Shown one piece after another: positions 1-8,845 of a stretch of 64,000 nt of DNA. Within the stretch, counting starts at the first letter, position 1; the number at the start of each line of letters is the position of its first letter. The position numbers were made by a program, and so were the translations under genes. Under the pieces are notes generated by a model. The model had not been told where the DNA came from, made no database searches, and worked only from the letters and a program-made list of their open reading frames with translations. This DNA is from Paenibacillus sp. FSL R7-0204. GTDB lineage: Bacteria; Bacillota; Bacilli; Paenibacillales; Paenibacillaceae. The stretch lies in the NCBI RefSeq assembly GCF_038002225.1, contig NZ_JBBOCA010000001.1:3658001-3722000 (forward strand). Reading direction: 5' to 3'.

Positions 1-46
1 TCGTTAAGCTTGCATTGGCCAGTTACTGGCCGGCATAATCACAAAG

Positions 47-991
47 CTACTTGCTCGCAGTTAGCATATCCGTTAACTGGAAAGCCACTTTTAGAGACTT
101 CAGCGCTTGTCGCAGCGACAGGCCGGAGTCCGTCACGTCCCGGAGGCTCAGGAGGGCATGGCGCAAGCTTTTGGCATAGGTATCACTCGGAATCAGCGGA
201 ATATCCACCCGTCCCTCAGAGGTATAGCCGGTCAGGCTCGCCTGGATCACGCCATCCGCACCACTGCACTCACGGAACTCCAGCTTCGCTTGCTCGAAGT
301 AAGCTTCATACCCGATAGTAAAAGGATAACTCCCCGGCATCTGCGAAGAAACAGTGAGCTGTGCACTCCACTCGGGCTGCAGGAAGGAGGCTAGGACCAG
401 CGCCTGTCCATCCTTACCCCCGGAGGTCCCCCAGATGGCAGAAGGTACAGGTGAATCCATCAGCCAGGCGATGAAATCCAGCTCATGAATCATCAGATTG
501 GGAGCGATGGCCGAGAGGCCCAGATCTCCCCAGAGTGGAGCGGTCTCCCGGCGCATACTCAAATGCAGAAGCTTGCCGTAGGTCTCCTCACGTACCGCCT
601 GCTCCAAGTATTCATAGGCATAATCGAATTTGATGAATTGATTGACGAGGATTCTGCGCCCGGTCCGCTCTTCCGCCTGAAGCAGTCTCTGTCCATCTTC
701 CAGCCCCAGCACCGCCGGGGTCTCGCAGAATACATCTTTTCCCCGGTCCAGGGCTTCCAGTGCATAAGTGGCATGAAGCGCAGACGGCAGACAGATATCC
801 ACTACGTCAATTGAGGGATCAGACAGAATGTCCTCAGCATTCATCGTGAACTCCACCCCCAGCTCTTCCTTCAGCTTCAGCAGCTTGGCCTCATTTCTCC
901 CGAAGATCACGATCTGGTTCACGAACTCCATTTGCTTCAGCAGAGAGGCGTGATACGCCCCGAATCCAGTTCCCAATATGCCAATGTTCAT
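47..991 (-). CDS. Gfo/Idh/MocA-family NAD(P)-dependent oxidoreductase
   Basis: A 314-residue cytoplasmic oxidoreductase. An N-terminal Rossmann fold has the dinucleotide motif GTGFGA at residues 7-12, followed by the family's C-terminal alpha/beta domain. Members usually oxidise or reduce sugars, inositols or their derivatives with NAD(P). The family's EKP motif reads ETP at residues 90-92, so the lysine usually assigned to catalysis is absent; the fold call is firm but the activity is uncertain. The ATG is preceded by GGAGC at good spacing. It is divergent from the WYL regulator, with a short intergenic region that must hold both promoters, so that regulator may control it (inference). Substrate unknown. 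Confidence 0.85.
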   Translation of the reverse strand: MNIGILGTGFGAYHASLLKQMEFVNQIVIFGRNEAKLLKLKEELGVEFTMNAEDILSDPSIDVVDICLPSALHATYALEALDRGKDVFCETPAVLGLEDGQRLLQAEERTGRRILVNQFIKFDYAYEYLEQAVREETYGKLLHLSMRRETAPLWGDLGLSAIAPNLMIHELDFIAWLMDSPVPSAIWGTSGGKDGQALVLASFLQPEWSAQLTVSSQMPGSYPFTIGYEAYFEQAKLEFRECSGADGVIQASLTGYTSEGRVDIPLIPSDTYAKSLRHALLSLRDVTDSGLSLRQALKSLKVAFQLTDMLTASK

Positions 992-1092
992 TTGCAGCAG
1001 CTCCTTGATTTTGATACATTCATCTTAACGCAGCATTGTTGACAACAGAGTGGCAAGAATAGATGACGAATCATAAGAATTGGGGGAGACGC

Positions 1093-2064
1093 ATGCGGCT
1101 GCACCGGTTGATCGCTATACTTTTACTGCTTGAATCCCGGGGCAGAATGAAGGCCAAGGATCTGGCCGAAGCGCTGGAAACCTCTGTCCGTTCGATCTAC
1201 AGGGATGTTGATGTCCTGGCGGAATCGGGCATTCCACTTGTGTCGGCCACCGGGCCGAACGGCGGGATTGCGCTCATGGAAGGCTATACGGTGAATCTGC
1301 GGAGGCTGCAAGGGGATGAGGTGGTTCAGCTCTTTTTGACAGGGATGGGGATGCCGGCGGGCGGTTCAGGAGAGACCAGTCTGCTGCTCAAGAGTGCGCT
1401 TTTGAAGCTGGAAGCAAGCTTACCCGCACCCTACCATGAGGATATCCGTACCGCGCAGCGCCGGTTCCTGTTCGATGCTACCCCGTGGTGGAGTGGTCAG
1501 GCAGCGGTGCCGTATCTTGAGATTCTGCGCACTGCAGTGTGGCGGGGGCGGAAGATTACGGCAGATTATCTTAAGGTGAATGGGGAGAAATCGCTCCGGA
1601 AGCTGCAGCCCTATGGGCTCATCGTGAAGCAGGGGGAGTGGTATCTTGCCGCCTATTGCGAGCGGGCAGGCGAGGTCCGAACATTCAAATGCGAAAGGTT
1701 CACGGCCGTTACCTTGTTGGACGAGACCTATGCCATCCCTGAGCAGTTCTCCCTGCAGCATTACTGGCAACATGCAGAGCAAGCCTTCGTTCAGACCAGC
1801 AGAGCGCGGGAGTTCTATCCGGTGGTCATCCGTACCCGTGTTAAGCATGAGCAGATGTTGCAGGGGCTGGAGGTCATGAATACCGGATCTGATGGAGATG
1901 CCTGGCTGTTTACAGTGAATATGTACGATTATAGCTCGGCCTGTGCGAGGGTGCTGCCGCTATTGGTTCATGCTGAAATTGTGGGGCCGCCGGAGCTGAG
2001 AGAGTATGTCAGCAATCAAGTACGAATGTGGGATAAAATGTATAATCACAGCAAGGCGACATAA
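1093..2064 (+). CDS. WYL-domain transcriptional regulator (YafY/HTH_11 type)
   Basis: A DNA-binding regulator with an N-terminal winged helix of HTH_11 type (about residues 1-60, opening MRLHRLIAILLLLESRG) and a WYL ligand-sensing domain in the middle (GEWYLAAYC). Such proteins respond to small ligands or nucleic acid and repress or activate adjacent genes. An in-frame ATG exists 30 bases upstream at 1063. I prefer 1093 because TGGGGGAG lies just before it and the N-terminus then matches the family. It is divergent from the Gfo/Idh/MocA gene. Its TAA stop (2062-2064) lies inside the left arm of the dif-like site at 2054-2081, so this gene abuts the boundary of the following block exactly. Confidence 0.85.
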   Translation: MRLHRLIAILLLLESRGRMKAKDLAEALETSVRSIYRDVDVLAESGIPLVSATGPNGGIALMEGYTVNLRRLQGDEVVQLFLTGMGMPAGGSGETSLLLKSALLKLEASLPAPYHEDIRTAQRRFLFDATPWWSGQAAVPYLEILRTAVWRGRKITADYLKVNGEKSLRKLQPYGLIVKQGEWYLAAYCERAGEVRTFKCERFTAVTLLDETYAIPEQFSLQHYWQHAEQAFVQTSRAREFYPVVIRTRVKHEQMLQGLEVMNTGSDGDAWLFTVNMYDYSSACARVLPLLVHAEIVGPPELREYVSNQVRMWDKMYNHSKAT

Positions 2065-2081
2065 TCGATATTATGTTAACT
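2054..2081 (+). other. dif-like XerCD recombination site A (candidate)
   Basis: This is a 28-bp site with 11-6-11 architecture. Left arm AGGCGACATAA (2054-2064), centre TCGATA, right arm TTATGTTAACT (2071-2081). The right arm differs at one position from the XerD arm of Bacillus subtilis dif (TTATGTAAACT) and at one from that of E. coli dif (TTATGTTAAAT), as I recall those sequences. The inner CATAA/TTATG part is palindromic, as in dif. Two further sites with the same right arm and orientation lie at 10370 and 16768. Function is inferred from sequence alone; a palindromic operator or a genome-wide repeat is the alternative. Confidence 0.5.
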
Positions 2082-2105
2082 TATTCAGCAATCTAAGAGT
2101 AACAA

Positions 2106-2149
2106 TAATAAACCCCAGACCTTGCTTGTCAGCAGGTTTGGGGTTTATT
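2106..2149 (+). terminator. Rho-independent terminator after WYL regulator and site A
   Basis: The stem AAACCCCAGACC pairs with the GGTTTGGGGTTT side across a short loop and is followed by ATTG. The site-A-plus-terminator arrangement is repeated with clear sequence similarity at 10370-10482. Confidence 0.75.
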
Positions 2150-2268
2150 GACTTTGTTGATCCGTACCTTTTCCAAACATAAGCGGATAGAATTCAATTA
2201 CAGAACATTATACGATAAACTTTAAAGAGGTTTAGATGTCAGCTTACTTAACAAAAGGGGGGCTTGAG

Positions 2269-4098
2269 ATGCTGCGGGGGCTGATCCTACGGTTGAGAAG
2301 AAGTAAAATGCGCAACAGACTGCTGCTCTTGTTCACCATGCTGACGCTGCTGCCGTTAAGTGTGCAGGGGATGGTGACGTACCGTCATTTCTCCTCCACC
2401 TTGAACGAGAAAACAAAGTAATATACGGTGGATGTCGCCGGACAGGCCAACGCTAATCTGGATAGGCTGTTGAAGGATCTGGAGCGGTTGTCGCTGATGC
2501 CTCTGTATGATGAACAGGTGTTATCTATTCTGGCTAAATACGATGGTCCTATGGGCTCAGGCACATGGGCGCTGTCTGAGGATTATCAGAAAATGAAGCT
2601 ATATACCTCCGCACAGGCCTATGACCGTCCGGAAATCCGCGGCATCCATCTGCTGAGCAACAGCGGAACGCTATTCTCCAACGTGGAACCGCTGGCCGTC
2701 AATACCTCATGGGATGCCAGACGTGATGAATGGTTTAGCACCCTTACGCGGTCGGACGGAGAGTGGATCATTCTTCCTCCCCATCTTCCGTCTTACTATG
2801 CCGGGACTGACCCCTCATTCTATATTTCAGTAGCCAGGGTAATCAAGGAACCTAGTACGCTGAGGCGTCTGGGCTACATACTAATCGACGTCAAGCAGGA
2901 GGCTTTCGGCTCTGTCTTTTCCAAGCTGAAGATTGAAGAGTCCACGAATCTGATGATCTTGGGCGGAGACCAGCGGCTGCTGTATGAGCAAAAGCCGGAT
3001 AACGGGCAGTCGGCCTACGGCCAGCTTATGGGCTCCGGGCGGATTAAAGAGCTGCATGGCGGGGAGCGGGAGAGGCTGGGAGGCACCGATTATTTGTTTA
3101 TCAGCCATAAGTCCCCTTATTCAGGCTTGTCCGTCATCGGCTTGACTCCGATCGGAGTCATTCAGAAGGAGTCGCGTGCGTTGATGATTTTCACGTTATG
3201 GCTTGCCCTCTTTTGCCTGGTGACGGTGCTGTTGCTCGCTTATGCGGTGTCGTACCGGATTACCCTCCCGCTGGTGGAGCTGAAGAGCAATATGTCCAGG
3301 GTGGAGCGGGGCGATTTCAACAAGCGGGTCAGTCCGCTGGGGGGAGATGAATTCGGGCAGCTCGGGCGCGGGTTCAACAAGATGATGGACGAAATCAACC
3401 GCCTGTTTCATGAGGTGCTTGTGACCCGCCTCCGGGAAAAGGAGGCAGAGCTGTCCGCCCTGCAGAGTCAGATCAATCCGCATTTTATCTATAATACGCT
3501 GGAATCGATTAATATGATGGCCGTTCAGCGCAGGCATGATGAGGTATCGGATATGGTATCCGCACTGGGCAAGCTGCTTCGCTATACGATTGACAAGGCC
3601 GGCCGGCTAGTATCTCTTGGAGAGGAAATTGCGTTCGTAGACTCCTATGTCCGCATCCAGCAGATTCGTTTCGGCGGTAAGCTGACGGTACATAACGAGA
3701 TTGAAGAAGAAGTGCTGCATTTGCGCATACCAAAGCTCACCATTCAGCCGCTGGTGGAGAATGCCATCGATCACGGGATCGCGGGGCGCGAAGAAGGGAC
3801 GATCTGGGTGTCAGCGCTGCGTTTTGACAACGAGCTATTAATTACGGTGCGCGATAACGGGAATGGCTTAGCGGAGGAGGAACTCACGGCGCTGAACCGG
3901 GAGATCGAACAAGATCCTTCCATGGATTCGCTCCGGCGCAGCGAGGAGGAGAGTCTGGGACTGCGCAATATTGGCCAGCGGATCAAGCTGCTGTACGCGG
4001 AAGGCGGGAGTCTCACGGTTGACGGAAGTCCGGGGCAAGGGCTGGCCGTGACCATTACAATAACGATACCGGAATCAGGGGGAGAAGAGGATGTATAA
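2269..4098 (+). pseudogene. YesM/LytS-type sensor histidine kinase interrupted by an in-frame TAA
   Basis: A sensor kinase of the sugar-responsive YesM type: TM1 at the N-terminus, an extracellular sensor, TM2, HAMP, a His_kinase domain with the phosphoacceptor motif INPHFIYNTLE, and a C-terminal HATPase. It would phosphorylate the overlapping response regulator. The reading frame is continuous from ATG 2269 (strong GGGGGGC ribosome site) to 4098, except for TAA at 2419-2421, about 50 codons in, between TM1 and the sensor. The context NEKTK-stop-YTVDVAGQ suggests CAA (Gln) changed to TAA by a single transition. A GTG at 2428 is in frame but has no good Shine-Dalgarno, and restarting there would lose TM1. 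The rest of the domain is intact, so the lesion is recent, a sequencing error, or read through. Confidence 0.8.
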
Positions 4099-4858
4099 AG
4101 TGCTGCTCGTAGAGGACGAAATCGTGATTAGACAAGGGATGCGTGAGCTCATTAGCCGGTCGGCGCCCTTTTTCGAGGTGACGGCTGAAATGCCGGGTGG
4201 ACGGGAGGCGCTCCTGTACTTAAAGTCCGAGCTGCCGGACGTGATGATTACCGATATCCGTATGAAGGAAATGGACGGACTGGCGCTGGCCGAAAAGGTG
4301 AAGTCGATGTATCCCGGGCTGCTGGTCATCATTGTGAGCGGATACGGCGAATTTGAATATGCCCAAAAAGCCATTGAATACGGCGTTCTTCATTACCTGT
4401 TAAAGCCGGTAGAACGTCATGAGCTGGTTAGCGTGATGGAAAAAGCACGGCTGCTGCTCGATAAGCGTCATGGCATATCTTCCCTGGAACAGACGCCAGA
4501 CCCGCTGCGGGTGGAGAGCGGAGGAGATACACGCAAGATCATACGGGATGTTAAGGAATACGTCAGACTGCATATTGACGGTGATCTGCGGCTGCAGACG
4601 GTAGCTTCCCATGTCAATCTGAACGCCACGTATCTGAGCCAGCTGTTCAAGGGAGAGGCAGGCTGCAATTATTCAGACTATGTAACCGATTCCCGGATGG
4701 AACGGGCGAAATGGCTGCTAAGCCATACCCAGCTCAAAATTTATGATGTAGCCCGGCTATCCGGCCATCAAAGCCCGAAGCATTTCATGCTGGTGTTCAA
4801 GCAGCAAACGGGGATGACGGGCGGAGAATACCGCAATCAATTTAATAGTCATGAATGA
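4091..4858 (+). CDS. AraC-family response regulator (short YesN type)
   Basis: A 255-residue transcription factor with an N-terminal receiver domain (opening YKVLLVEDE; phospho-acceptor Asp in PDVMITDIR; conserved Lys in LLKPVE) and a C-terminal AraC-type double helix-turn-helix (about residues 150-250). It overlaps the kinase gene by 8 bases, typical of a translationally coupled pair. YesN-type regulators are usually around 400-550 residues with a long linker; here the linker is nearly absent. It presumably activates the downstream sugar ABC genes. Because the cognate kinase is broken, its phosphorylation state here is an open question. Confidence 0.9.
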   Translation: MYKVLLVEDEIVIRQGMRELISRSAPFFEVTAEMPGGREALLYLKSELPDVMITDIRMKEMDGLALAEKVKSMYPGLLVIIVSGYGEFEYAQKAIEYGVLHYLLKPVERHELVSVMEKARLLLDKRHGISSLEQTPDPLRVESGGDTRKIIRDVKEYVRLHIDGDLRLQTVASHVNLNATYLSQLFKGEAGCNYSDYVTDSRMERAKWLLSHTQLKIYDVARLSGHQSPKHFMLVFKQQTGMTGGEYRNQFNSHE

Positions 4859-4988
4859 AATGTTAGTTATTCTAACGTAAAACATAAATATAACGAACCA
4901 TTCCTGTATTTTGGATGATTTCTACACCGGATACGTCTCCTTTATACTGAAAGAGTCATTAAAACTAACATATCAAAGGGGGATATTC

Positions 4989-6278
4989 ATGAAAAAAGCA
5001 GGAGCAGTGCTTCTTTCAGCCATGCTGCTGGGTTTAACGGCAGGTTGTGCCAAGCCCGCAGCAAGCGGAAATGCTGAGAGTCCCGGGAAACAGGAAGATG
5101 TGGAGTTGAAGTTTCTGATGTGGGGCAATCAAGGGCATATGGATGTGTACAACAAGCTGATCAGCCAATTTGAAGCAGACAATCCGGGCATTAAGGTGAC
5201 TATGGATTCTGTGCCATTCACAGATTATCAGCAGAAAATATCCGTGCTGGCCGCAGGGAAATCCCTTCCGGATATCGCCTGGGTATCGGAGCGGATGATC
5301 CCGCAGTTCAAGGCCAACGGCATTCTGGCGGATGTCTCCTCCTTCAAAGACGATGCTTCCTTTAACCTGGATGATTATATTCCGAGCACGCTAGATTTGT
5401 TCCGGGACGGGGATCAATTGCTGGGCCTGCCGTTCTCAACACCGCCGGTGGTCATGTTCTACAACAAGACATTGTTCGACAAAGCGAATCTGACCGACCC
5501 GAATACGCTGGCCTCCGAAGGGAAATGGACCTGGAAGACCTTTGAGGAATCGGCCAAAGCAATTGCTGTCAAAGACGCTGGGGGCCGGGTATATGGCGCG
5601 AACTTCTTCCGTGACTGGAAGACCTGGGCGATTCTATCCTCGTACGCGTGGTCTTATGGAAGCGGCCCGTTCAATGAGGATCTGACCGCATTCACCTGGA
5701 ATGACCAGTACGGCGTGGAGACCATGGAACTGCTGGAGCGGATGATGTATAAGGACGAATCCCACCCGAAAGCAGGCGAGCAGATCAGCTTCGACGCAGG
5801 GAATCTGGGCATGTTCTTCGACAACTATAGCTATGTCTCGAAAGCGCGTGACATTAATGGGTTTGAATGGAGCATTGCACCGATGCCGTCCGGTTCCGCA
5901 GGCAGTGTTCCGATGCTGGGCCAAGCAGGCTATACGCTGTTCAAGGACAGCAAGCATCCGGAGGAAGCCAAAAAGCTGCTCAAGCTGTTTGCCAGCCAGT
6001 CAGGCATTGAGGCGACATCCACTTATTTCGTACCTCCCCGCACATCGGTGCTGAGTTCCGATGCGTTCTTGAATCAGCCGAACAACCCGCCAGCTGAGCA
6101 CATCGTGCAAGCGGTTATCGATGAAATGCCGAAGGCGCGCATCATTCCGGGCCACATCCGCTGGCAGGATATCGACAATGCGGTGCTGCAAGGTTTTGAC
6201 CGCCTGTTCGGCCGCTCGGCATCTGCAAAGGACAACATGAAGCAGATGCAGACCGATGTCGAGGCTATTTTGAAATAA
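4989..6278 (+). CDS. Sugar ABC transporter substrate-binding lipoprotein
   Basis: A 429-residue extracellular solute-binding protein of family 1 (MalE/UgpB-like). Signal peptide MKKAGAVLLSAMLLGLTAGC ends in a lipobox with the lipidated Cys at residue 20; the mature part starts with a low-complexity linker, then VELKFLMWGNQG and the usual two-lobe fold. ATG 4989 is chosen over an upstream in-frame start because it lies behind AAAGGGGGAT and gives the signal peptide. It captures a sugar or oligosaccharide for the two permeases downstream; no ATPase gene is present, so a shared MsmX-type ATPase is expected (inference from the family). The gap before the next gene contains a stem that may favour higher expression of this gene. 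Confidence 0.9.
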   Translation: MKKAGAVLLSAMLLGLTAGCAKPAASGNAESPGKQEDVELKFLMWGNQGHMDVYNKLISQFEADNPGIKVTMDSVPFTDYQQKISVLAAGKSLPDIAWVSERMIPQFKANGILADVSSFKDDASFNLDDYIPSTLDLFRDGDQLLGLPFSTPPVVMFYNKTLFDKANLTDPNTLASEGKWTWKTFEESAKAIAVKDAGGRVYGANFFRDWKTWAILSSYAWSYGSGPFNEDLTAFTWNDQYGVETMELLERMMYKDESHPKAGEQISFDAGNLGMFFDNYSYVSKARDINGFEWSIAPMPSGSAGSVPMLGQAGYTLFKDSKHPEEAKKLLKLFASQSGIEATSTYFVPPRTSVLSSDAFLNQPNNPPAEHIVQAVIDEMPKARIIPGHIRWQDIDNAVLQGFDRLFGRSASAKDNMKQMQTDVEAILK

Positions 6279-6290
6279 GATTCCGGGCAA

Positions 6291-6343
6291 GGGGCCGTCA
6301 ACCGCCGTTCAGCAGAGTGCAGCGTCCGGCTTGACGGACCGCC
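6291..6343 (+). promoter_or_regulatory. Intercistronic stem-loop after the solute-binding protein gene
   Basis: GGCCGTCAA near 6293-6301 can pair with TTGACGGACC at 6331-6340, enclosing about 30 bases. There is no T-tract, so it is more likely an mRNA-stabilising or partial attenuating structure than a full terminator. Such stems are common after solute-binding genes in ABC operons. Confidence 0.45.
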
Positions 6344-6364
6344 CGAAATGGGGAGCGAAATACA

Positions 6365-7057
6365 ATGGGTAAATTGAAGCAAAGATTGGAGCAAAGCGGC
6401 TTGTCCTTGTTCATCAGCCTTCCTGCCAATGATGTAAGACTGGCAAAGGCAGCGCTTGAGGAAGGCGCGGATGCATTGAAGGTTCATTTTAAGGTCGGCC
6501 ACCGGGCCAGTGGTACGCATTTCGGTTCGCTTGACAGCTATGAAGACATTTTTAGCGAGATCCGCTCTTCCTTTGACGGTCCCTTGGGGGTAGTGCCCTC
6601 AGGCAGCTTAGAAGGTGTGGCGGAAGAAGAGATTAGGCGGCTTGCTCCGCTCGGGTTCGATTTCTATTCGATCTATGCCCATCATCTGCCGTCCTTTATG
6701 CTGGAGGACCATGGATTGGACCGGACCTTTGCCATTAATGACACCTACGATCTCAGTCAGGTTCGGGAGGGGGCGCGGTTCGGGATCACGGCGCTTGAAG
6801 CTTCCATTGTGCCTGGCAGCGAATACGGTACGGGTCTTAGCTTCGCAGATCTGCTGAAATACCGGTATTTGGCTGACCATTCCGGTCTTCCCGTGCTGGT
6901 GCCTTCCCAGCGCAAGCTGGTTACAGCAGATGTACCGTCCTTGCAGCGCGCGGGAGTGAAAGCGATCATGTTAGGTGCAGTGGTGACGGGCAAGACAGAA
7001 GATGAGCTGCGGCATGCGGTTAGCTCGTTCCGTGGTGCAATAGACAAATTGAGCTAG
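6365..7057 (+). CDS. TIM-barrel protein of unknown function in sugar operon
   Basis: A 230-residue cytoplasmic protein. Alternating strands and helices (LSLFISLPAN, EEGADALKVHF, GPLGVVPSG, PVLVPSQRK, GVKAIMLGAVVTG) look like a compact TIM barrel with a C-terminal phosphate-binding-like GAVVTG loop, reminiscent of NanE, thiamine-phosphate synthase or keto-hexulose enzymes. I do not recognise a specific family and assign no reaction. It sits between the solute-binding protein and the permeases, an unusual slot that suggests a role on the transported substrate. ATG 6365 follows GGGGAGCGAA. Confidence 0.7.
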   Translation: MGKLKQRLEQSGLSLFISLPANDVRLAKAALEEGADALKVHFKVGHRASGTHFGSLDSYEDIFSEIRSSFDGPLGVVPSGSLEGVAEEEIRRLAPLGFDFYSIYAHHLPSFMLEDHGLDRTFAINDTYDLSQVREGARFGITALEASIVPGSEYGTGLSFADLLKYRYLADHSGLPVLVPSQRKLVTADVPSLQRAGVKAIMLGAVVTGKTEDELRHAVSSFRGAIDKLS

Positions 7058-7076
7058 GGGGGCGGTGAATTCCGGC

Positions 7077-7991
7077 ATGAACAGAAAGGTCAAGAGACGA
7101 AACAAAGGTCCGCTTGCCCGCGAGGCACAGGTGACCGGATGGCTTTTTATATCGCCTATGCTGCTCGGTTTCACGTTGTTATTGTTATTTCCGATGGGGA
7201 AAGCGCTCTATATGAGCTTAAATGACTGGCCGCTGCTTGGCGGGCACCGGTTTGTCGGTCTGGATAATTACAAGGATATTGCGGTGGACCCGCTGTTCTG
7301 GAAGGTCTTCGGCAACACGGCTTATTTCACGCTGGGGCTGGTGCCGTTTAACATTGTGCTGGCTCTGATGCTGGCGTTGCTGTTATCCCGAAGCCTGAAG
7401 GGCATCGGTATCTTCCGTACCGCGATCTTCGTTCCCGTAATGACTTCGCTGATCGTATGGTCCATCGTCTGGAAGTATATGTTCGCCACCGATTCCGGGC
7501 TGATCAATCAGCTGCTGATGTTGTTCAACATTAAAGGAGCCGCCTGGCTGTATGATGAGAGACTGGCGATGCCGGCGGTCATCGTGACGAGTGTGCTAAA
7601 GAACGTGGGTCTGAACATGGTGCTATTCATCGCTGCAATCCAGCAGGTATCGCGTTCATTGTACGAGGCGGCTGAGCTGGACGGGGCAGGCAAAACCAAA
7701 AGCTTTTTCAACGTGACCCTGCCTATGATTACGCCAACCGTATTTCTGACCGTGGTGATGACCGTAATCGGCTCGCTGAAGGTATTCGGCCAGATCTATG
7801 TCATGACCCAGGGCGGGCCGAGTAACAGCACCAAAGTACTGGTCTATTACATCTGGGAAAAAGCGTTCAAGCTGTTCCAGATGGGCTACGCTTCGGCGCT
7901 GGCATTTGTGTTGTTCTTTGTCGTGTTGATCTTGACTCTGCTGCAGTGGCAGCTGCGAAAGAGGTGGGTATTCAATGAAGGCGACGCCTAA
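7077..7991 (+). CDS. Sugar ABC transporter permease (MalF/UgpA type)
   Basis: A 304-residue inner-membrane permease with six predicted transmembrane helices. The EAA loop EAAELDGAGKTKSFFNVTLP docks the ATPase. An upstream GTG at 7065 is in frame, but it lies only two or three bases after the GGGGGGC ribosome site; ATG 7077 has correct spacing and gives the usual Arg/Lys-rich cytoplasmic N-terminus. It overlaps the second permease gene by 17 bases, so the two are co-translated. With the partner permease and the lipoprotein at 4989 it forms a carbohydrate importer of the CUT1 class. Confidence 0.92.
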   Translation: MNRKVKRRNKGPLAREAQVTGWLFISPMLLGFTLLLLFPMGKALYMSLNDWPLLGGHRFVGLDNYKDIAVDPLFWKVFGNTAYFTLGLVPFNIVLALMLALLLSRSLKGIGIFRTAIFVPVMTSLIVWSIVWKYMFATDSGLINQLLMLFNIKGAAWLYDERLAMPAVIVTSVLKNVGLNMVLFIAAIQQVSRSLYEAAELDGAGKTKSFFNVTLPMITPTVFLTVVMTVIGSLKVFGQIYVMTQGGPSNSTKVLVYYIWEKAFKLFQMGYASALAFVLFFVVLILTLLQWQLRKRWVFNEGDA

Positions 7992-8823
7992 CAACAGCAA
8001 AAAGTGGTCTGTAGCAGGAGTGTATGCTGCATTAACAGCGGTATCGCTGATTATGCTTGTTCCGTTTCTGTGGATGCTGTCCACCTCCTTCAAACGGCCG
8101 CAGGATATTTTCACCTACCCGCCGCAGCTGATTCCGCCTGTATTCCAGTTTCAGAATTATGTGGATGTCTTTACACTGATCCCGTTTCACCGCTTCTATT
8201 TTAACAGCGTCTATATCTCGTTTGTCGTCGTGGCGGGAACGGTGTTTTTCGCTTCGCTGGCCGGTTATGCTTTTGCCAAAATTCCCTTCACAGGCAGAAA
8301 TGCTGTGTTTCTGGTGTTGCTCAGTGCCATGATGATCCCGCATGAAGTGACGGCGATCCCGATGTTCCTGTTCATGCGCGACCTGGGCTGGATTGACACG
8401 CATCTGCCGCTGATTCTGTTGCCGATCTTCGGCGCAAGCGGCGTGTTCGGGATATTCGTCATGCGCCAATTTTTCATCACTGTACCTACGGAGCTTGAGG
8501 AGGCGGCGATGATCGACGGCTGCAGCCGGTTCCGCATTTACTGGACAATTATGCTGCCGATTGCCTGTCCTGGTATGGCGACACTGACGATCTTCACGTT
8601 CGTTTCCATTTGGAATGAATTCTTCGACCCGCTTATTTTCATCAATACACGTGAGCTGATGACCTTGCCACTGGGATTATCGTTGTTCACAGATGAAGTG
8701 GGCACTGCCTGGCATTACCTGATGAGTGCCACCGTCATGGCCACCGTGCCGCTGCTGATCGTCTTCTTCCTGGCGCAGAAGCGGTTCATCGAGGGCGTAG
8801 CCATGACGGGGCTGAAGGAATAG
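7975..8823 (+). CDS. Sugar ABC transporter permease (MalG/UgpE type)
   Basis: A 282-residue membrane protein with six predicted helices and an EAA motif (EEAAMIDGCSRFRIYWTIML). It is the second half of the CUT1 sugar translocation pore. The start ATG is inside the end of the preceding permease gene with AAAGAGGTGG upstream. The protein ends with the family's characteristic FIEGVAMTGLKE segment, so the gene is complete. Confidence 0.93.
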   Translation: MKATPNNSKKWSVAGVYAALTAVSLIMLVPFLWMLSTSFKRPQDIFTYPPQLIPPVFQFQNYVDVFTLIPFHRFYFNSVYISFVVVAGTVFFASLAGYAFAKIPFTGRNAVFLVLLSAMMIPHEVTAIPMFLFMRDLGWIDTHLPLILLPIFGASGVFGIFVMRQFFITVPTELEEAAMIDGCSRFRIYWTIMLPIACPGMATLTIFTFVSIWNEFFDPLIFINTRELMTLPLGLSLFTDEVGTAWHYLMSATVMATVPLLIVFFLAQKRFIEGVAMTGLKE

Positions 8824-8845
8824 CACACATAAAGGAGTGGATAAT

